Assembly (NCBI GenBank): GCA_958450365.1
Contig: CAUEEP010000904.1
Span: 62,001 to 126,000 of the forward strand
Source: Mesorhabditis belari
Taxonomy: Eukaryota; Nematoda; Chromadorea; Rhabditida; Rhabditidae
Direction: 5' to 3'
Length of the DNA: 64,000 nt
Of this stretch, positions 1 through 13,900 are shown piece after piece. The stretch's first letter is position 1, and every line of letters starts with the position of its first letter. Below the pieces are notes generated by a model. It was not told the DNA's origin, searched no databases, and saw nothing but the letters and a program-made list of their open reading frames with translations. A program made the position numbers and the translations under genes.

Positions 1-2490
1 GGAATTCTAGGATGCCCCCATCCTAGGATGCTAGTTTGGCGACTCTTCTCTTCTTCTCCATATCTCGACTTCTAATTGTTGGATCAACTTGTGCTTGGTC
101 TTAAAATGTTCCTTATGAAATTTTGTTATAAAAAACCACAAGTCATTTAAGATACTTTAATATAAAAACATAGAAAATCTCAGTCAAAGTCAGACTAACT
201 ACCTGAAAGGGTCGATCCACTTAAACGGTGTATAACTCAAGATGTAAAAGCTGAATCGACTCATAGTTACTTTTATTAGAATCTATATTAAATTTGACTA
301 AAGAAATATAGAATTTGATTTGTAGACTTACCGATAAAAACATATAGAAAATTAGGGTCAAAGTTAACCCATGGCTAGTAAAGGTTACCCCATACCTTAA
401 GGTTACCACATAACTAGGTATGGGGTAACCTAGATATAGAATCATATAGAAGACATATAGAATCTGTAGAACATTAATCTCTAAGGCAAGTCACAGGTTA
501 GTCATTGAAAATCATTGAAAATCATTGAAAATCAATAGAATCATTCCATTTTCCAAAAATCAATGTATCGAGTTTTCTATATCAGCTTTAAACAACAGCT
601 TTAAACAACAGTTTTAAACAACAAAGAAAAAACATTCATAGTGTTCTATAAAGAAAGAGCTATAGCTCCAATATGGGTCATCGAAGGGTGGAAAAGAGAA
701 CTAAGATTGGGTAGGGGAGAGCTGGGAAGGGGAATGGATGGAAGGAGGATGAGAGGACGGAACTCACGCTCATTCCAATCTTTCTCCTTTTTCCCCAACA
801 AACACTACACGACATGATGATCGTTTTAAGCAAACATTAGTCTTTTTCGGGATATTCGATTGAAGAAATTGGTGAGAGAAGTTTTTTGAGAGGTGAAGGA
901 CAAGAGCTTGACTTGCCTTGACAAGAGCTTGACTAAAAAAGCTTCCAAAGTTGAAAACCTATAGACTCCTAGGTTTTTGATTAGCTGGGAGTTGCTCAAA
1001 TGATTCAAATGGGAACAAAAACCCAAATTCTATTCAATTTATCGGTTTGAATTTCAAAAATTGACTAGTTTACCTTTGATTTATTAGTTTTGACTTACTA
1101 GTTACTAGGATTATTGTTCAAGGACTTTACGAAAGATTAAAGCTTATCACTTTATCATTTCTTTATTCTTTTATACTTATTCATATTTATTAAAGCTATT
1201 ATAAGGGATTTGTAAGCTTTTATAAGCTTTTAGCCAAAGTGATAAGCCCAGGATTGACAAAAAAGCTCGTTAAGCCAAAACCAAAGTAAATTCTCAAGAT
1301 AGAATCGAAAAAAAATGGATATCGAAGATCTTCTAATTGTATTTTTTTTTGGGAATTACTACCGAAGAAGAGGGAAAAAGAAGGGGGTCTTGGTGTTTTG
1401 GCTCCCCAAGGTAACCGATTAGATAATCAAAAATATTTAAAAAACTTTAAGAAGTCTCTCTTTTCTTTTCTTCGGGCGGTTATTTTAATTTAAGAGTTTC
1501 TGAAATGGGTTTCTCCCTTCATCATTTCCCAAAATTGAAAAATTAGGTTAAAATGTGAACTTCTTCGAATGGTATATAACACTCAATAGATCTGTTCGAT
1601 ATCCGAAAATTACAAAATAGAAAACGCACATTCATACCTAAATAGTTAAGCCAAAACCAAAGCTAGTCAAGTCAAATTCAATGGCTGGAACTTCTGGAAA
1701 AATTCAATGGCTGGAACTTTACCATTGGATTTATTGGAATTGATCGAAAACCTTGGTTTAACCTGGAATTTATAGAAATTTGTTTAAAAATATCTATTTG
1801 ACTTGGGTTTCCCTAGAAATTAGACTCTTTTGCTGACCATATCGTAGTACATAGTAGATGAATTGGGGATGGATGTGAGTGAGATCCGTCTCTCTTTTGA
1901 GAGCTATTAAAAACTGTGATAAGTCAATGCCTGGACAGTTAGCATATGAAAGAACTGAGTAAACTTGAGTCACTAAGCCACTTTCTAGCAAAATCAATAC
2001 AATACCAAATTCGATTCCAACAAAACCCATTCCCAACAATCTGTACTACTTTTATCGTAGTACATAGTAGGTGAATTGGGGATGGATGTGAGTGAGGTCC
2101 GTCTCTCTTTTGAGAGCCGCCGCGAATTTGCTTTTCGTTTCATGTGTGAGCCCTTTTTGCCTCTTTTTTCCCCCCAAACGGGCAATATTCCCTCTTTTTC
2201 TTTTGCATGTCGGCTCTCAATTTCCTTTTCCTTTTACTTTTAGCTCTTCGATGGACATTTTCCCCCCTATTTCTTTTCCCCTAAAGTCTACACACCATTT
2301 TCTCGAGCATCAGCTAAGAGGATTAGTGGGGATACGGCAATGAAATGTAGAAAAAAATGTAGAGAAATGTAAAGAAATGTATAAAAATGTAAAATGAAAA
2401 GCTAGAGTATAAAGCTAGAGTTGTAAAGTAGCGAAAATGGTTCACTTCAAGCTGTTTGACTAGCTTTGAAGACATATAGGTATTCAAGTA

Positions 2491-2516
2491 ATCAATCAAT
2501 CAATAAACAATCAATC

Positions 2517-2549
<33 letters not shown>

Positions 2550-2580
2550 CCAATCAACAATCAATCAATCAACCAATCAG
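2491..2580. repeat. (AATC)n microsatellite
   Basis: About 90 bp of near-perfect tetranucleotide. Confidence 0.9.
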
Positions 2581-5500
2581 TAATCAATCCATAGTTTCAA
2601 GCTCTTCAGAACAAAAGACCTTCTTTAAAAAAAGCATTCTTAGGGTAAAAATAGGCAAAAATTTCAAATTTGACATCTGTTTGTCTCTATTTTATTTGTT
2701 TTTGTCTAGAAAAGACGATTTTTCGAGAGGCAACAGATGACCTCTGTCTTCACAACTCTTCATAACTGTCTTCATAACTGAAACGTCTTCATACCCAGTC
2801 TTCATAACTGGAATGATTGAATTGAATTGAATTCACGCACCCCTGGATTCATTACTGAATTGACTACTTGTTGCTGCGTATTTAAATCCATCAAAACTTG
2901 TCTCTAAACTCTTCCCAATTCACTTAAACTTTTCTAAACTCATTGGAAAACTCAAATGATCAAAAACTGATCATTGCCAAATCAAAAACTGATCATTTGC
3001 CAAATCTCTAATCTTCTAGCATCCTGTAGTCTTTTTTCTTAACAAAAGAACCACAATTTCTCTCAAAATTTATGCCGATCACCCCTGGAAAAAAAAATGG
3101 GGAAAAGCAAAGGAAAAACTTGGCTCATAAATTTCAACTGAATGAAAAAGCGGCTCTATCACTCGGCGATCAGCTTTCTCTCTAATGGAAGAATAGATGG
3201 GGTGTTCCATCTTGCACTCACAAAAAAGCATTTCATCGTTTTCTGCGAAAGTCTTTTTGATGAGAGATTCTCTTTCAAAACATGTCCTCCGCTTTTTGCC
3301 AGCTTTCAAACGTGATCCTCAATAGATTCTGGTTTCGAAACGAACGATTTGATGTGGACAGGTGATGGTTAATTTTGGTGGATGGAAATGGAAAGAAGCA
3401 AATAGAATACATGAAAAGAAATGTTGACATTGAGAGAAAGTATTGGGAAATGGTTTGATGACGCAAAAAAGATATGATTTCTGCTTTGAATCTTTCTGCT
3501 TTAATAGCTTTAATAGCTTTAATAGCTTTAATAGCTTTAACAGCTAACAGAAAGTTCTGGGTACAAGAAAATCGAAGAATAGCTTAAAATCAAAGAATAC
3601 TATTGAAGAATCTTGTTAAGAAATAAGAAATATTATTGAATATTCAAATATTCAAGAAATATTCAAAAGAAATAAAGAAAATATTTGGATGGAGAGTTTA
3701 GAAAGACTAAATTTTTAGCAAAAAACACACAAGTCAAATCTAAACAAAGAGAAAAACAGCTAAACAATAAGATTAAACGAATTATTGTTTTAAACAAGCA
3801 AGTGTTACAGATTTAAGTAGAGATGCTATAGCTTTTTGTAGCTTTGTAGAGAGTTTTGTAGCTTTGTTAGCCAGCTTTTTGTAGCTTTGTTAGATAGCTT
3901 TTTGTAGCTTTGTAGCTTTGTAGCTAGCTTTTTGTTTGACCTTTGCATGCAAATTACAGTTCGCTTTTCTAAAAAAAAGAAAAACAACCGTTAAACGACA
4001 GAAAAATAGGTCAAAGTCGATGAAGAAATCAGCTCAGAAAAAAAAACGGGAAATGGGAAGAAATCTCTTTTTCTTCTCGTAAGTGAGAAATTTCTCAACT
4101 CACACAAAAACTCTCTTCTCACAAATGTACAATCTTGATAAAATGAAAAGAAAGAACGATTGAGGAGAACTTCGGGAGAACTGTTTTTCGGGAAAGGATA
4201 GAGAGATTCTCTCAAAAATAATTGCAAATTCAATTTTAGTGTTTTCTGAGTTGAAATTTTTGAGAACGATCGAAACGATCGAAAGAACGATCGAAACGTA
4301 AAGAACGATCGAAAACAGAATAGAAAAGGGGAATAACAAATGGAAAACAACGAAATTATTAGATTGACAACTTGAAGGTTCAAAATTGTACAATTTCTCG
4401 TACTGTAAACCGCTACTGTAAACAGCATACAAGACTTAACTATTTTAAGACTAACTAAGACTTAACTAAATAACTATTTCATAAGGGAAATGGATCCAAT
4501 TCAAACTTTGGAATTGATTCGGGATCAGCTTATCCTAAAGACTTTGAGATGAAGCTTCAAAAAATCAGTAAATATTAGATTGGCAACTAGAAAGTTCGCA
4601 AACTTTCTCGTATTTTCCATCAAAACATCTTTAATAAGCCAACTGAATTCGACTTCTCGAAATAAAAGTGATATATTATCTAATTTAAGGCACGCTTTCA
4701 AGCTAATTTAAGTCATTTAAGCAAATTTGGGTAACTTTTGAAATGAATTTGAGCAGAAAATCAAGTTTTTCTGAAAATTCTTCAAACAGACTTCTAACTA
4801 AAGACAAATCGAGCCGAGAATTCGGCTTTATGCCTAACTTTTCATGTTCTATCTTTTTTCTATTCACATCAAAATAGGTTTATGTGGTCAAAATAGGTTT
4901 TTAAATTATTCGATTGGCAACTTGAAAGCTCGTAAACTTTCTTTCCAACAAAACTATTTCCAACAAAACTTTTCCATCAAAACATATATAATACGACAAT
5001 TGAATTCAAGCTCATATTCCCAGAGAAACCTACTTGTGAAAAACCCGAGAAAATCGGTGTCTTCATCCCCTGGGGTGAAGAAATCCAGCTCACGAAGAGA
5101 GATTGAAACAATCAGAGACACACGCACACGCACACCCACCATCGGTGACCAGTTTTCGTGTCTTTCAACCCCATTTTTCCCCCTTTTCTATTTCGTTGCC
5201 TTTCTTTTGGTCAGCTCAGCCGAAAAAATCCAAAAACCCCGCGCCGACAAAGAGAGGCAAACCGTATTTTGCTAAAGGCTTCTCACCAAAACTGAAACCC
5301 CGCAATTTGCCCCCGGCGATGGCAATTTATGGTGATGGCATTTCTGAGAATCGGAGATGATAATGAAGAAAACAAAGCAAGTTTGGGGTTTTGAAATATA
5401 AAGCTGACAGTGCGATAGTTCATTTGATGACTAAACTATTTAAATATTACACGTCAGTTGTACTAGCTCATAAAAGTGTATATATCTATGAAAGCTTTAA

Positions 5501-5605
5501 ACCTTGTGAAATAGAGAATTTAGAAGGATGATAGAAGGAGATGAGGACAAAGTAAAACAGACTAAACTGTCGGAAAACGAAAACATCTATCGGTCCTCTT
5601 TTTTC

Positions 5606-6256
5606 ATTGGCATTTGAAGGTTTTTCGTGTTTTTCTCAACACCAACCTATCGATTTTGACTATTTTGACTATCATTCGATGCAGAATAAAATTACGCGTC
5701 AAATGATACCCAAAATTAACTCAAAATAGAATCTCTATGTAAAGTTATGAAGCAAAAGGTTAAGTCTCGAGTTATTTTTGGTACCATTCGATGCGCAATT
5801 TTATTCTCCATCGAATGATAATCTTAATAGTCAAAATCGAAGGATTGGTGCTGAGAAAAACACGAAAAACCTTAAATTGCCAACGGCAAAAGGTTAAGTT
5901 CCGCCCATAATGGGCGGGGTTTAGGTTTTTAGCCAACAACTTTAGGTGGATATTATATTTGGAGTTAATTTTGGTATCATTCGACGCGCAATTTTATTCT
6001 GCATCGAAAGCTAGTCAAAATCGAAGGATTGGTGCTGAGAAAAACACGAAAAACCTTAAATTGCCAACAGCAAAAGGGTAACCCACTCATAATGCGGGGG
6101 GTTTAAGTTTTTACCCGACAACTTTAGGTGGATATCATATTTTGAGTTAATTTTGGTATCACTCGACGCGCAATTTTATTCTGCATCGAATGCTGGCCAA
6201 AAGCGATGGATTGGTGCTGAGAAAAACACGAAAAACCTTAAGTTGCCAAGAGCAAA
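5606..6256. repeat. Fold-back family, one inverted and three direct copies
   Basis: The block at 5606-5745 recurs inverted at about 5757-5890, 5950-6068 and 6130-6250 (CTGAGAAAAACACGAAAAAC core). Confidence 0.85.
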
Positions 6257-7530
6257 AAAGGACAGACAGATGTTTTCGTTACAAGTCTAGTCTAAACCAT
6301 TTCTATAAGTGTACTTTCTATCAAAATGAATGAGGGATTGAATCAAGAATGAAAATTTTGTCTTTATGACTGAGATATCCGATATGACTCAGTCAAAACT
6401 CAGTAAAACCAAAAATGAAGGAAGGGACAACGATCATTTTGCCCCTTCCCCATCATATTCTACTTTTGCCCATTCTATAATTCTATAAGTGTACTACATT
6501 AATAGTTGATAAGAAAATAAACAGTAAAGAGTAAAATTATTAGAAATTTAGCTAACAATTAGAACTTCAATATACATGAGAATAAATTTGGAAATTTTGA
6601 GCAAAATGAAACCAAATAAGAGCTCCAGTTAACTAGAGCCAGTTAAGGGACAGAAATTCCTAATCAAGTTCTCCTAGAACCAATAAAGTTCTCTTGGTTT
6701 ATCAAAAATTTCAAAGAACAAACGTGCTACTGATTTACCGATTGATGAACCCACAAAAACCAGAAGCTGTTGAAGTTTCTAACAAGTTGTTGAAGTTCAA
6801 CAACAAGTTGTTGAACCAGAGTGCTCACTTCAATCGTTTGTTCTCCTAGACACACGAAAAATTGGTTGAAATTGGTTGAATATCCTGAAATTGGAGACTC
6901 CTAAGTGGCACCCACATGATTAGGGGTGTTCGAATGCAATTTCCTTCCACGAATCTCTTTTCTCAACAACAAGACCCGTAAATTGCCTCGAATAGCACGA
7001 ATAAAGAAAGTAAAAAGGGATTTCGAATGAAATGAATTGAAAAGATATGCAGTGAGAAAAAGAAAAAGACACAATAGAGACCACTCAGCCACTCCTATAC
7101 CAAGAAAATGGTCATTTTGTGAGAGCTGGGTTCGGCAGCTGGCGCATTTCACGGCCTAACGTGTGATGCATAAAGACGAGTGTTGGATGGAAAAGCTTTC
7201 AAAAGAAGGAAGCTTTCCGAAAGCTCAATTTTTAAAGCTTATGAATGCCAGTGAGGCAAGTTGTTAAATCAAAACCACTAAAGAACCTACCAAAAATGAC
7301 AGAATCAAAAAGATGGCTAGAAGCAGGGGTATAATAACTCAAAGGCTGTAAACCAGGTTACGTTAGGCAAGTCCAGCTCAGGTCCAGGTCAGTTAAAGAC
7401 CAGACCAGCTAAAGCCAGGCTCAAGCACTTTTGGGTGTCAGTCAAGGCCAGATCTGGCTTTTGGTATGACCTTAATCCTGCCTAGAAGCCCTCTGCTTTG
7501 CAAAGATTTCCTTCTAGAAGAGTTTAAATA

Positions 7531-7966
7531 TTGGATTGATGAATTGAAAACTACCGACTATTTCGCGGGACTCACAGACAGCATTGAACAACAGCATTGA
7601 ACCAGCTGAAAGGGGCTTTGGTTACTTCAACATTTCCTCAAATTATTGCGAAAAAATTATGCTTTCAGCTTTTTATTTTTTCATATTTTTCTTCACTTCT
7701 TCTATTGCACTCGACAGTTTGCCACCGGGACATATTCGTCATGTCAGGCTTCATGAGTTCCTACAAGAACCATACTCGACACGTTCTTTCGGAAGGTGAG
7801 TCCTCCCCATATATCTTTTTAGCTATTTAGCTAGAAAGCTTTTAGCTATTAGCAGCTTTTAGCTATTAGCAGCTGCCAAGCCTGCACTGTGCTCTTGTAG
7901 GAACTCATGAAACATGACATGACGAATATGTCCCGGTGGCAGATTTTTCAATTCACCATTCCAATA
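7531..7966. mobile_element. Mariner-type MITE with internal hairpin
   Basis: The ends read TTGGATTGATGAATTGAAAA and, inverted, TTTTTCAATTCACCATTCCAA, diverged versions of the terminal repeats of the elements at 26067 and 62420, flanked by TA. Inside, a segment at about 7700-7790 is repeated inverted at about 7890-7950. No transposase is encoded. Confidence 0.6.
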
Positions 7967-8129
7967 ATTCGCAGAGTTCAAGTAGAATCTTCTATTTTCA
8001 ATCTAATATTGTTTTCTCAAAAAATCAATAAGGGACTAAGGACCGCGGTTCTTGCCAAAAACAATGTTTGTAGATCGAACCGCATCCTCAGATTGATAGA
8101 CAGATGCTCTGGCAACCTACTATGAGGAC

Positions 8130-8374
8130 ACATTGATTCAGCTACCTTTCATCTCAAGGGATTTTCTATCCTACCCTTTATTGAGGATTCTACAATACTT
8201 CTCCGAGCTGTCTACAAGAATCATTGTCAGTTTCAAGACGTTTTTGCACTTAAAGCAGCGATCCGTTTAGCCTGGAGCTACCTCAACCTCTCTGCTCTTC
8301 AAAACCTCATCACTTCAATGCAAAACCACATTTTTCAAGTAATTAATCTTTCTGGTGCGTGTACAGATTATTAG
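8130..8374 (+). pseudogene. C-terminal fragment of a Tc1-like transposase
   Basis: The open frame ends with LKAAIRLAWSYLNLSALQNL, then SM, then a VINLSGACTDY terminus and a TAG at 8372. This is the usual Tc1 C-terminus (AI..AW..I....L..LI.SM..R...VI...G..T.Y). No DDE core is present, so the copy is dead. It follows the hairpin element at 7531-7966. Confidence 0.65.
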
Positions 8375-8989
8375 TTTTCATTTTCATTTTTTATTATTAA
8401 TTTTTGTCGATAAATAAAAATGCTTTCATAATGCGTTTAAGAATTTGAAACGCACAATAGGAGCCTGATTGCTAGAATTAAAATTGTAAACTGAACAATA
8501 ATAGCTATTTAAATTAGCTAAAAAGTAAAGCAACAAATATATTTTACAATACTCAAAGCTTTAAAAAAACCAGGGAAAACCAGGGAAACCCAATCAGAGT
8601 CAGGAAAGGTTTAAATTAGTGTGAATCTTTGTGGTGATCCTTCGCAGACTAAAGAAAACCCCTTTCTTACTAAAAGAAATCAATTAGGCCACCCCTTTCT
8701 TCTCAAGATTCTCAAGATGGGCTCTCTTTTGCAAAAAAAAACAACTCTTGAGTGCACAAAGACCGTCTTTCTCACAGAAATGTGTTTTTTGAGGAAAAGG
8801 ACGAGAGTTGTTACGTCAAAATTAGATTTTTAGTGTTTTGCTGGGCTAGGCTAGGCTTATTTTGGCTTGAACAATTTTTAAAATACAAAAAAGGATGGAT
8901 TAGGGGGTTCTAATTGCTTTTAGGGAAAGGATTTTGAGAAGTTGAGAGAAATTGGACAAAGACAAAAGCTATTATCAAGCCTATCAAGT

Positions 8990-9425
8990 TGTAAACCTTG
9001 TAAAGTTGTAAAGTTGTAAAGTTGTAAACCTTGTAAAACTTGTAAACCTTGGAAACCTTGTAAACCTTGTAAATCTTGGAAACCTTGGAAACCTTGTAAA
9101 GTTGTAAACCTTGTAAAGTTGCAAAGTTGTAAACCTTGTAAACCTTTTAAACCTTGTAAGCCTTGTAAACTTGTAAACTTGTAAGCCTTGTAAACCTTGT
9201 AAACTTGTAAAGTTGTAAACTTTGTAAACCTTGTAAACCTTGTAAAGTTGTAAAGTTGCAAAGTTGTAAACCTTGTAAACCTTGTAAACCTTGTAAACCT
9301 TGTAAACCTTGGAAATATGTAAAGTTGTAAACTTGTAAGCCTTGTAAGCCTTGTAAACTTGTAAAGTTGTAAAGTTATAAACCTTATAAAGTTATAAACC
9401 TTATAAAGTTGTAAAGTTGTAAAGT
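8990..9425. repeat. TTGTAAACC/TTGTAAAG minisatellite
   Basis: About 435 bp of 8-9-bp units alternating between two variants. Confidence 0.9.
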
Positions 9426-10200
9426 ATATTATCAAATTTAGCTCAATAACTCAAGATAACATAGCATAACACAAGTTTAAATATTCAATGGAGCTTTATC
9501 ATAAGAATTGAATCTAAAGATGCCAATAAATGATTGTGATTTGAATACAAAAACACCAAGAAAAAAAGCTATCAAACTGGAAAACAGAAATATGGAAAGG
9601 CGAGCCAATGAGAAACTTGAGGCGAGATGAAAGCGAAGACAGAACAAAGAAAAGGAAAAGAAAAAAAAGGAGAAGTCAGAAGAAAATGGGAAAAAAGAAG
9701 AGAAAGCCTTTACAAGCGTGTAAGTAAAGATGGGAAAGTCTTTCTTTTTCTACTTTCAAAGTCAAATAAATTCTCACAGATAACAAAGGGAAAAAAGGAA
9801 TTGACAATCCAATATATCAATTATTCAAATTTGAGCTTTTCGCGTTGAACGTGAAAACTAAAAGGTGAAAAAACCGTTTCACTTTGGATTTGGAAACGTT
9901 TCTGTTTCTTTTTGCTTATCAAAATCCTTCCTGAGTAATGTGTTTTTTAAAAGATAACTAGAAAAAGAATATTTTAAAAGACTACGGTAAGTAAAGAGCT
10001 AGTTTACATTTGATCAGATCAATTTTGGTATCATTGCCATTGATTTCTCATCGAAATGTACCAAAAGTGGATTGATTTAATGGACTGGATTGAAATTGGA
10101 TTGATTTAATGGCTTGTTAACTTGTGGCTTCTTTTATAGTTTTATAAAATAGATGCCTTTTAGAAAGCTCTTTGCATTCTAAAATACTAAAAGGTTAGAT

Positions 10201-10444
10201 AAAAGCTAAAGCTAAAAGCTAAAGCTAAAAGCTAAAGCTAAAAGCTAAAGCTAAAAGCTAAAGCTAAAAGCTAAAGCTAAAAGCTAAAGCTAAAAGCTAA
10301 AGCTAAAAGCTAAAGCTAAAAGCTAAAGCTAAAAGCTAAAGCTAAAAGCTAAAGCTAAAAGCTAAAGCTAAAAGCTAAAGCTAAAAGCTAAAGCTAAAAG
10401 CTAAAGCTAAAAGCTAAAGCTAAAAGCTAAAGCTAAAAGCTAAA
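10201..10444. repeat. 13-bp minisatellite AAAAGCTAAAGCT
   Basis: About 19 almost identical copies. Confidence 0.95.
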
Positions 10445-11059
10445 CTGAACTCTTTAGCTTCATTGAGAAACAAGTTTTACAAAAAAACAAACCAATCACC
10501 TAACACAAAAGAACTTTTTATCATCAGATCTCGAAAAGTGAAATGATAACGATAATTGTTCTAATGATTATCAAAAGAGAAATGAAAACATGATGAGACA
10601 AAGGGATTGTGAAAGAGAAGAGCTAAGCAGAACGAGAAAGGGGAAAGATTTGCTTGTCTGAGAACTCCCATTGGAAGGACCTGTTCTTCAGCCTAACGGA
10701 CAGCCTTTCCCCTCTTCATTCTCTTCATTGAGAGGCATGAGTCAGAAAATGGTTAGAACGGCTAATGAGCGAGTTGGCTGGATGGAAAAGAAAGCTATTG
10801 CAACAGTGAATCAGCGGTTTTGGGACATTCATACCATCATTCACGGTATTATTGCCTGTCTTGAAGATCTTACTAGATCTTTCAACTTACCACTTCGAAC
10901 CTAGCTACAAAGCTAGACCTAGCTACTAAAAGCCCCCGTAAAATTCTTCTTCTTTATTTTTACCCCATAGGCCTTAGTTTTCGAGAAAAACGTGTTCAAA
11001 GTTTCGGCAATTTTTGGCAAACCACACCTATAAGGGTACGCGACGCCCAGCGGGAGGAA

Positions 11060-11300
11060 GAGGAGCGGTGGTCTGGGGGATAGTGTGCTAGGCTCTAAAA
11101 CGTATGGTGGGGAACTTTTCCGCGGGTTCAATTCCGCTTGCCGCCAAATTTTTGCTTTTTTGACAAATCGCGTCCTCAGCTATAACAGGGCGCCACGCCG
11201 AAAGGCAACAAGTGAAGCGGCGGCACAGGGGATAGTGTGCTAGATTCCAAGACCAATGCCGGTCTTCCTCGCGGGTTCAATTCCGCTTGTTGCCAAACTT
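11060..11300 (+). ncRNA. Pair of tRNA-like sequences (Pol III A/B-box-like)
   Basis: Two related units, at about 11067-11146 and 11218-11293, share GGGGATAGTGTGCTAG and, about 45 bases later, CGCGGGTTCAATTCCGCTTG, a B-box-like T arm. In the second, GGCGGCA at the start can pair along seven positions with TGTTGCC at the end, like an acceptor stem. The T stem is one base short and no clear anticodon arm forms, so they may be tRNA-derived repeats or pseudogenes. Confidence 0.4.
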
Positions 11301-12872
11301 CTGGCTTTTTTTGGAAAATTTCCAAAAAAAAACTTCTCTATGATTATTATAGTGTTTTTAAAGCAGTAATTAGCTATTTATTACCTATTTATTAGCTATA
11401 ATTAGCTATTTTTTTACAGCTTTCAAAGATTTGCTGGAAATTCCCGGCATTGGTACCGCTAGTTAGTCGAAAATGGCAATTAATCACAATTAAAACGTTA
11501 GAACAGTCATGAGGTCACATAACATTTATGAGTTCTTTGAGGTAAGCTTGTGAAATCTTGCGATTCTCATTGTCAGACGTTTATTGACAAGATTAGGAAT
11601 GACAAGTGAAGGTTGGACAAAAAGGAAAGCTGTTGCAGCAAGAAATCTAGAGATTGAAGTCTAAAGATAGTCTGAAGATCGTCTCTAAAGCCTTAAAACT
11701 CCTCAAATCTACCAAAATTCTTCGAAAATTATTGGCTAAAACTGAAAATTATAGGCTAAAGTGATGTGAAAAGTTGAAGGTGACAAGTCGTTCGGCTCAA
11801 TGAGACGGAAACGCTCATTGAAATGGATCTAACTGCAAAAAGGGCAATAAACCTTGACCGTTTTCTGAAAGATTTTGGGAAACTCTGAAAATTTCCAAAG
11901 AAAAACCGCAAATTTCATTTCGAGCCAAAAAACTGACTGTTTTCTGGTTTGAAAAGCTTACAAAATAATCTTGGCTTTAGTCTGGCTTGGCTAAATCTTG
12001 GTTTAATCTTGGCTAAAGATAGAAATTGCTTTAGAATCGTTGTAAATTTGTGTTAAGTACCGAAAATGGTTGTAAATTTTGAGAACAAGATTTTTGACGA
12101 CGAGGTTTAGCCAAGCGAGAGAGACAGATTGCAAAAAAAATTCTCAAAAATGAGAGACTTCCCTCTCTTTTCGTCAATCTGATCAAATCTAAAAGAAAAA
12201 TGGAAAAAGAAAAGAGCAAAGGTCTTGCCGACGAATCAAAACTTCTTTCCCAAGTAATGCATATTCAAGGTTAGCCTTGAGACTGCCTACACTGGAATCT
12301 GTTATTTTACGGAGTTTCTGGAAGGGAATAATGGGATCTTCGTTGAATTTTGCAGGATAAAAGACGATCAAAAGACACAATCAAGAGACAAGATCAACAA
12401 TCAGGAGAAAAACGATCAATTTGAATCGCATTTTCCTCTCTGTTTAGCTGCTGTCAATTGCTTAATAAGATTTTGAATTTCTCGCAAGAATGCGCCCAAG
12501 TTTAGGGCAAAAATTGATTCCAAGAATTCAGGGATAGTGAAGCCGAAAATAGAGAAATTGGCCTAGAAATCAACCGCTCCTTTCCCCTCTATGGGTGCCA
12601 AAAGGGAAGCCTTTGATTCCAGACAGGTATGCCAGGTTGCGAGCAAATATGCGGCCGCACAAAGAACACCTCGCGAGTCATTTACATAGAGATTTTCTTT
12701 TGCATTGTAAATGGTCTTAAAAGAAGATATTTAGCTGTAAATTTGTAGCCGCGGGTTTTCGGGAACGGCCAATCGATTGGTGCCCTTCATTTTATTGAGT
12801 TTATCATTTAGAATTCGGGTTTGATTGGCTAAATGTTTAGAGAAACTCGAAAATGACTGATCGAAAAGCCTT

Positions 12873-13065
12873 TCTATAGCCTTTCTATAGCCTTTCTATA
12901 GCCTTTCTATAGTCTTTCTATAGCCTTTCCATAGCTTATCTATAGCTTATCCATAGCTTATCTATAGCTTATCTATAGCTTATCTATAGCTTATCTATAG
13001 CCGTTCTGTAGCCTTTCTATAGCCTTTCTATAGTCTATCTATAGCCTATCTATAGCCTAGAGAAA
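12873..13065. repeat. 11-bp minisatellite CCTTTCTATAG
   Basis: About 17 copies with variants such as CTTATCTATAG. Confidence 0.9.
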
Positions 13066-13900
13066 ATAGCCTATCTTGGAGAGAAAATTAGCAGCTTTCA
13101 AACGATAGTTATAAGCATAGATCTCCTTTTATTTATTATTAGAAAGCTATCATATTTTAGTTAGATATTTGTAAGCGTCAAGTGTCCTTAAGTGTTCATA
13201 AAGTCCATAAAGTACACAAAAACAAGTCAAAAGTGATTTACAACTGTTAATGTTTCGCCTCTCAGATAATCCGCAAGAAAACCCTAATCAGAAGGATCAA
13301 CGCTTAAGCAAAAGAACACGAATTTGTTACTCCACTCGCACACTATTTGCGGACAGGAGAATTTAGGGGAAAGGAATCCCCGAATCGGGACTCGTCGCAA
13401 TGGGGAAAAGATCACAAAAAGAGCACAAATTTTCTCAGGAGCCTTTCCCTCTTTTTTTTTTCTTTCTTCTACCGATCATTTTCTTGGCCTTTTTCGGGAG
13501 AATACACTCCATTGCACTTGTGAGAAAGTCAAGAAGCTCGTAAAGGTGTTCCCTGGCTCTGAAAATCTCTACTGAAATTTGGAAAACCATGTATTTTCCT
13601 TGGAGAAACTGGCTTTTACATTTGAAGATTGAAAAATGAACGTGAGAGATCTTGAGTTGGAGTTGAGGTGAGAAATCTTAATGGATACGACATTTTGTGC
13701 CACTCAAAATCAATTTTTTTACAAAGTTTACTGGATTTTGACCAGATTTCTCTTTAATTTACTGGCCAAAGTCTGGGCTAACTTTTAAAAAGCGATTTCT
13801 ATGGTATTTTGTACTTAGCTTTCCATCTTTTACGACAAGTTAGCCTATAGTTTGCATGCAAATTAATAGTGCGAACGGATAGCGAAATCGTTACAGCCTA

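Larger units (their letters stand above)
1..7530. other. Gene-poor stretch with short repeats
   Basis: No exon can be supported. It holds a duplicated block (about 1846-1905 and 2055-2115), an (AATC) array, small ctttaatag and tttgtagc arrays, repeated blocks near 4360-4620 and 4900-5000, and the fold-back family at 5606-6256. Open frames here lack family signatures and splice logic. Confidence 0.6.

Noticed and set aside
2092..2343. 83-codon plus-strand frame
   Set aside because: Pyrimidine-rich, overlaps a local duplication, no partner exon.
3991..4432. 145-codon minus-strand frame
   Set aside because: Phe/Ser-rich composition from AT-rich repeats around GAACGATCGAAA; no domain.
5000..5360. 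Open frames in several phases with protein-like stretches
   Set aside because: Flanking blocks are repeated near 4360 and 4570, and both strands are open; not convincing as an exon.
8920..9435. 171-codon minus-strand frame
   Set aside because: Caused by the TTGTAAACC array.
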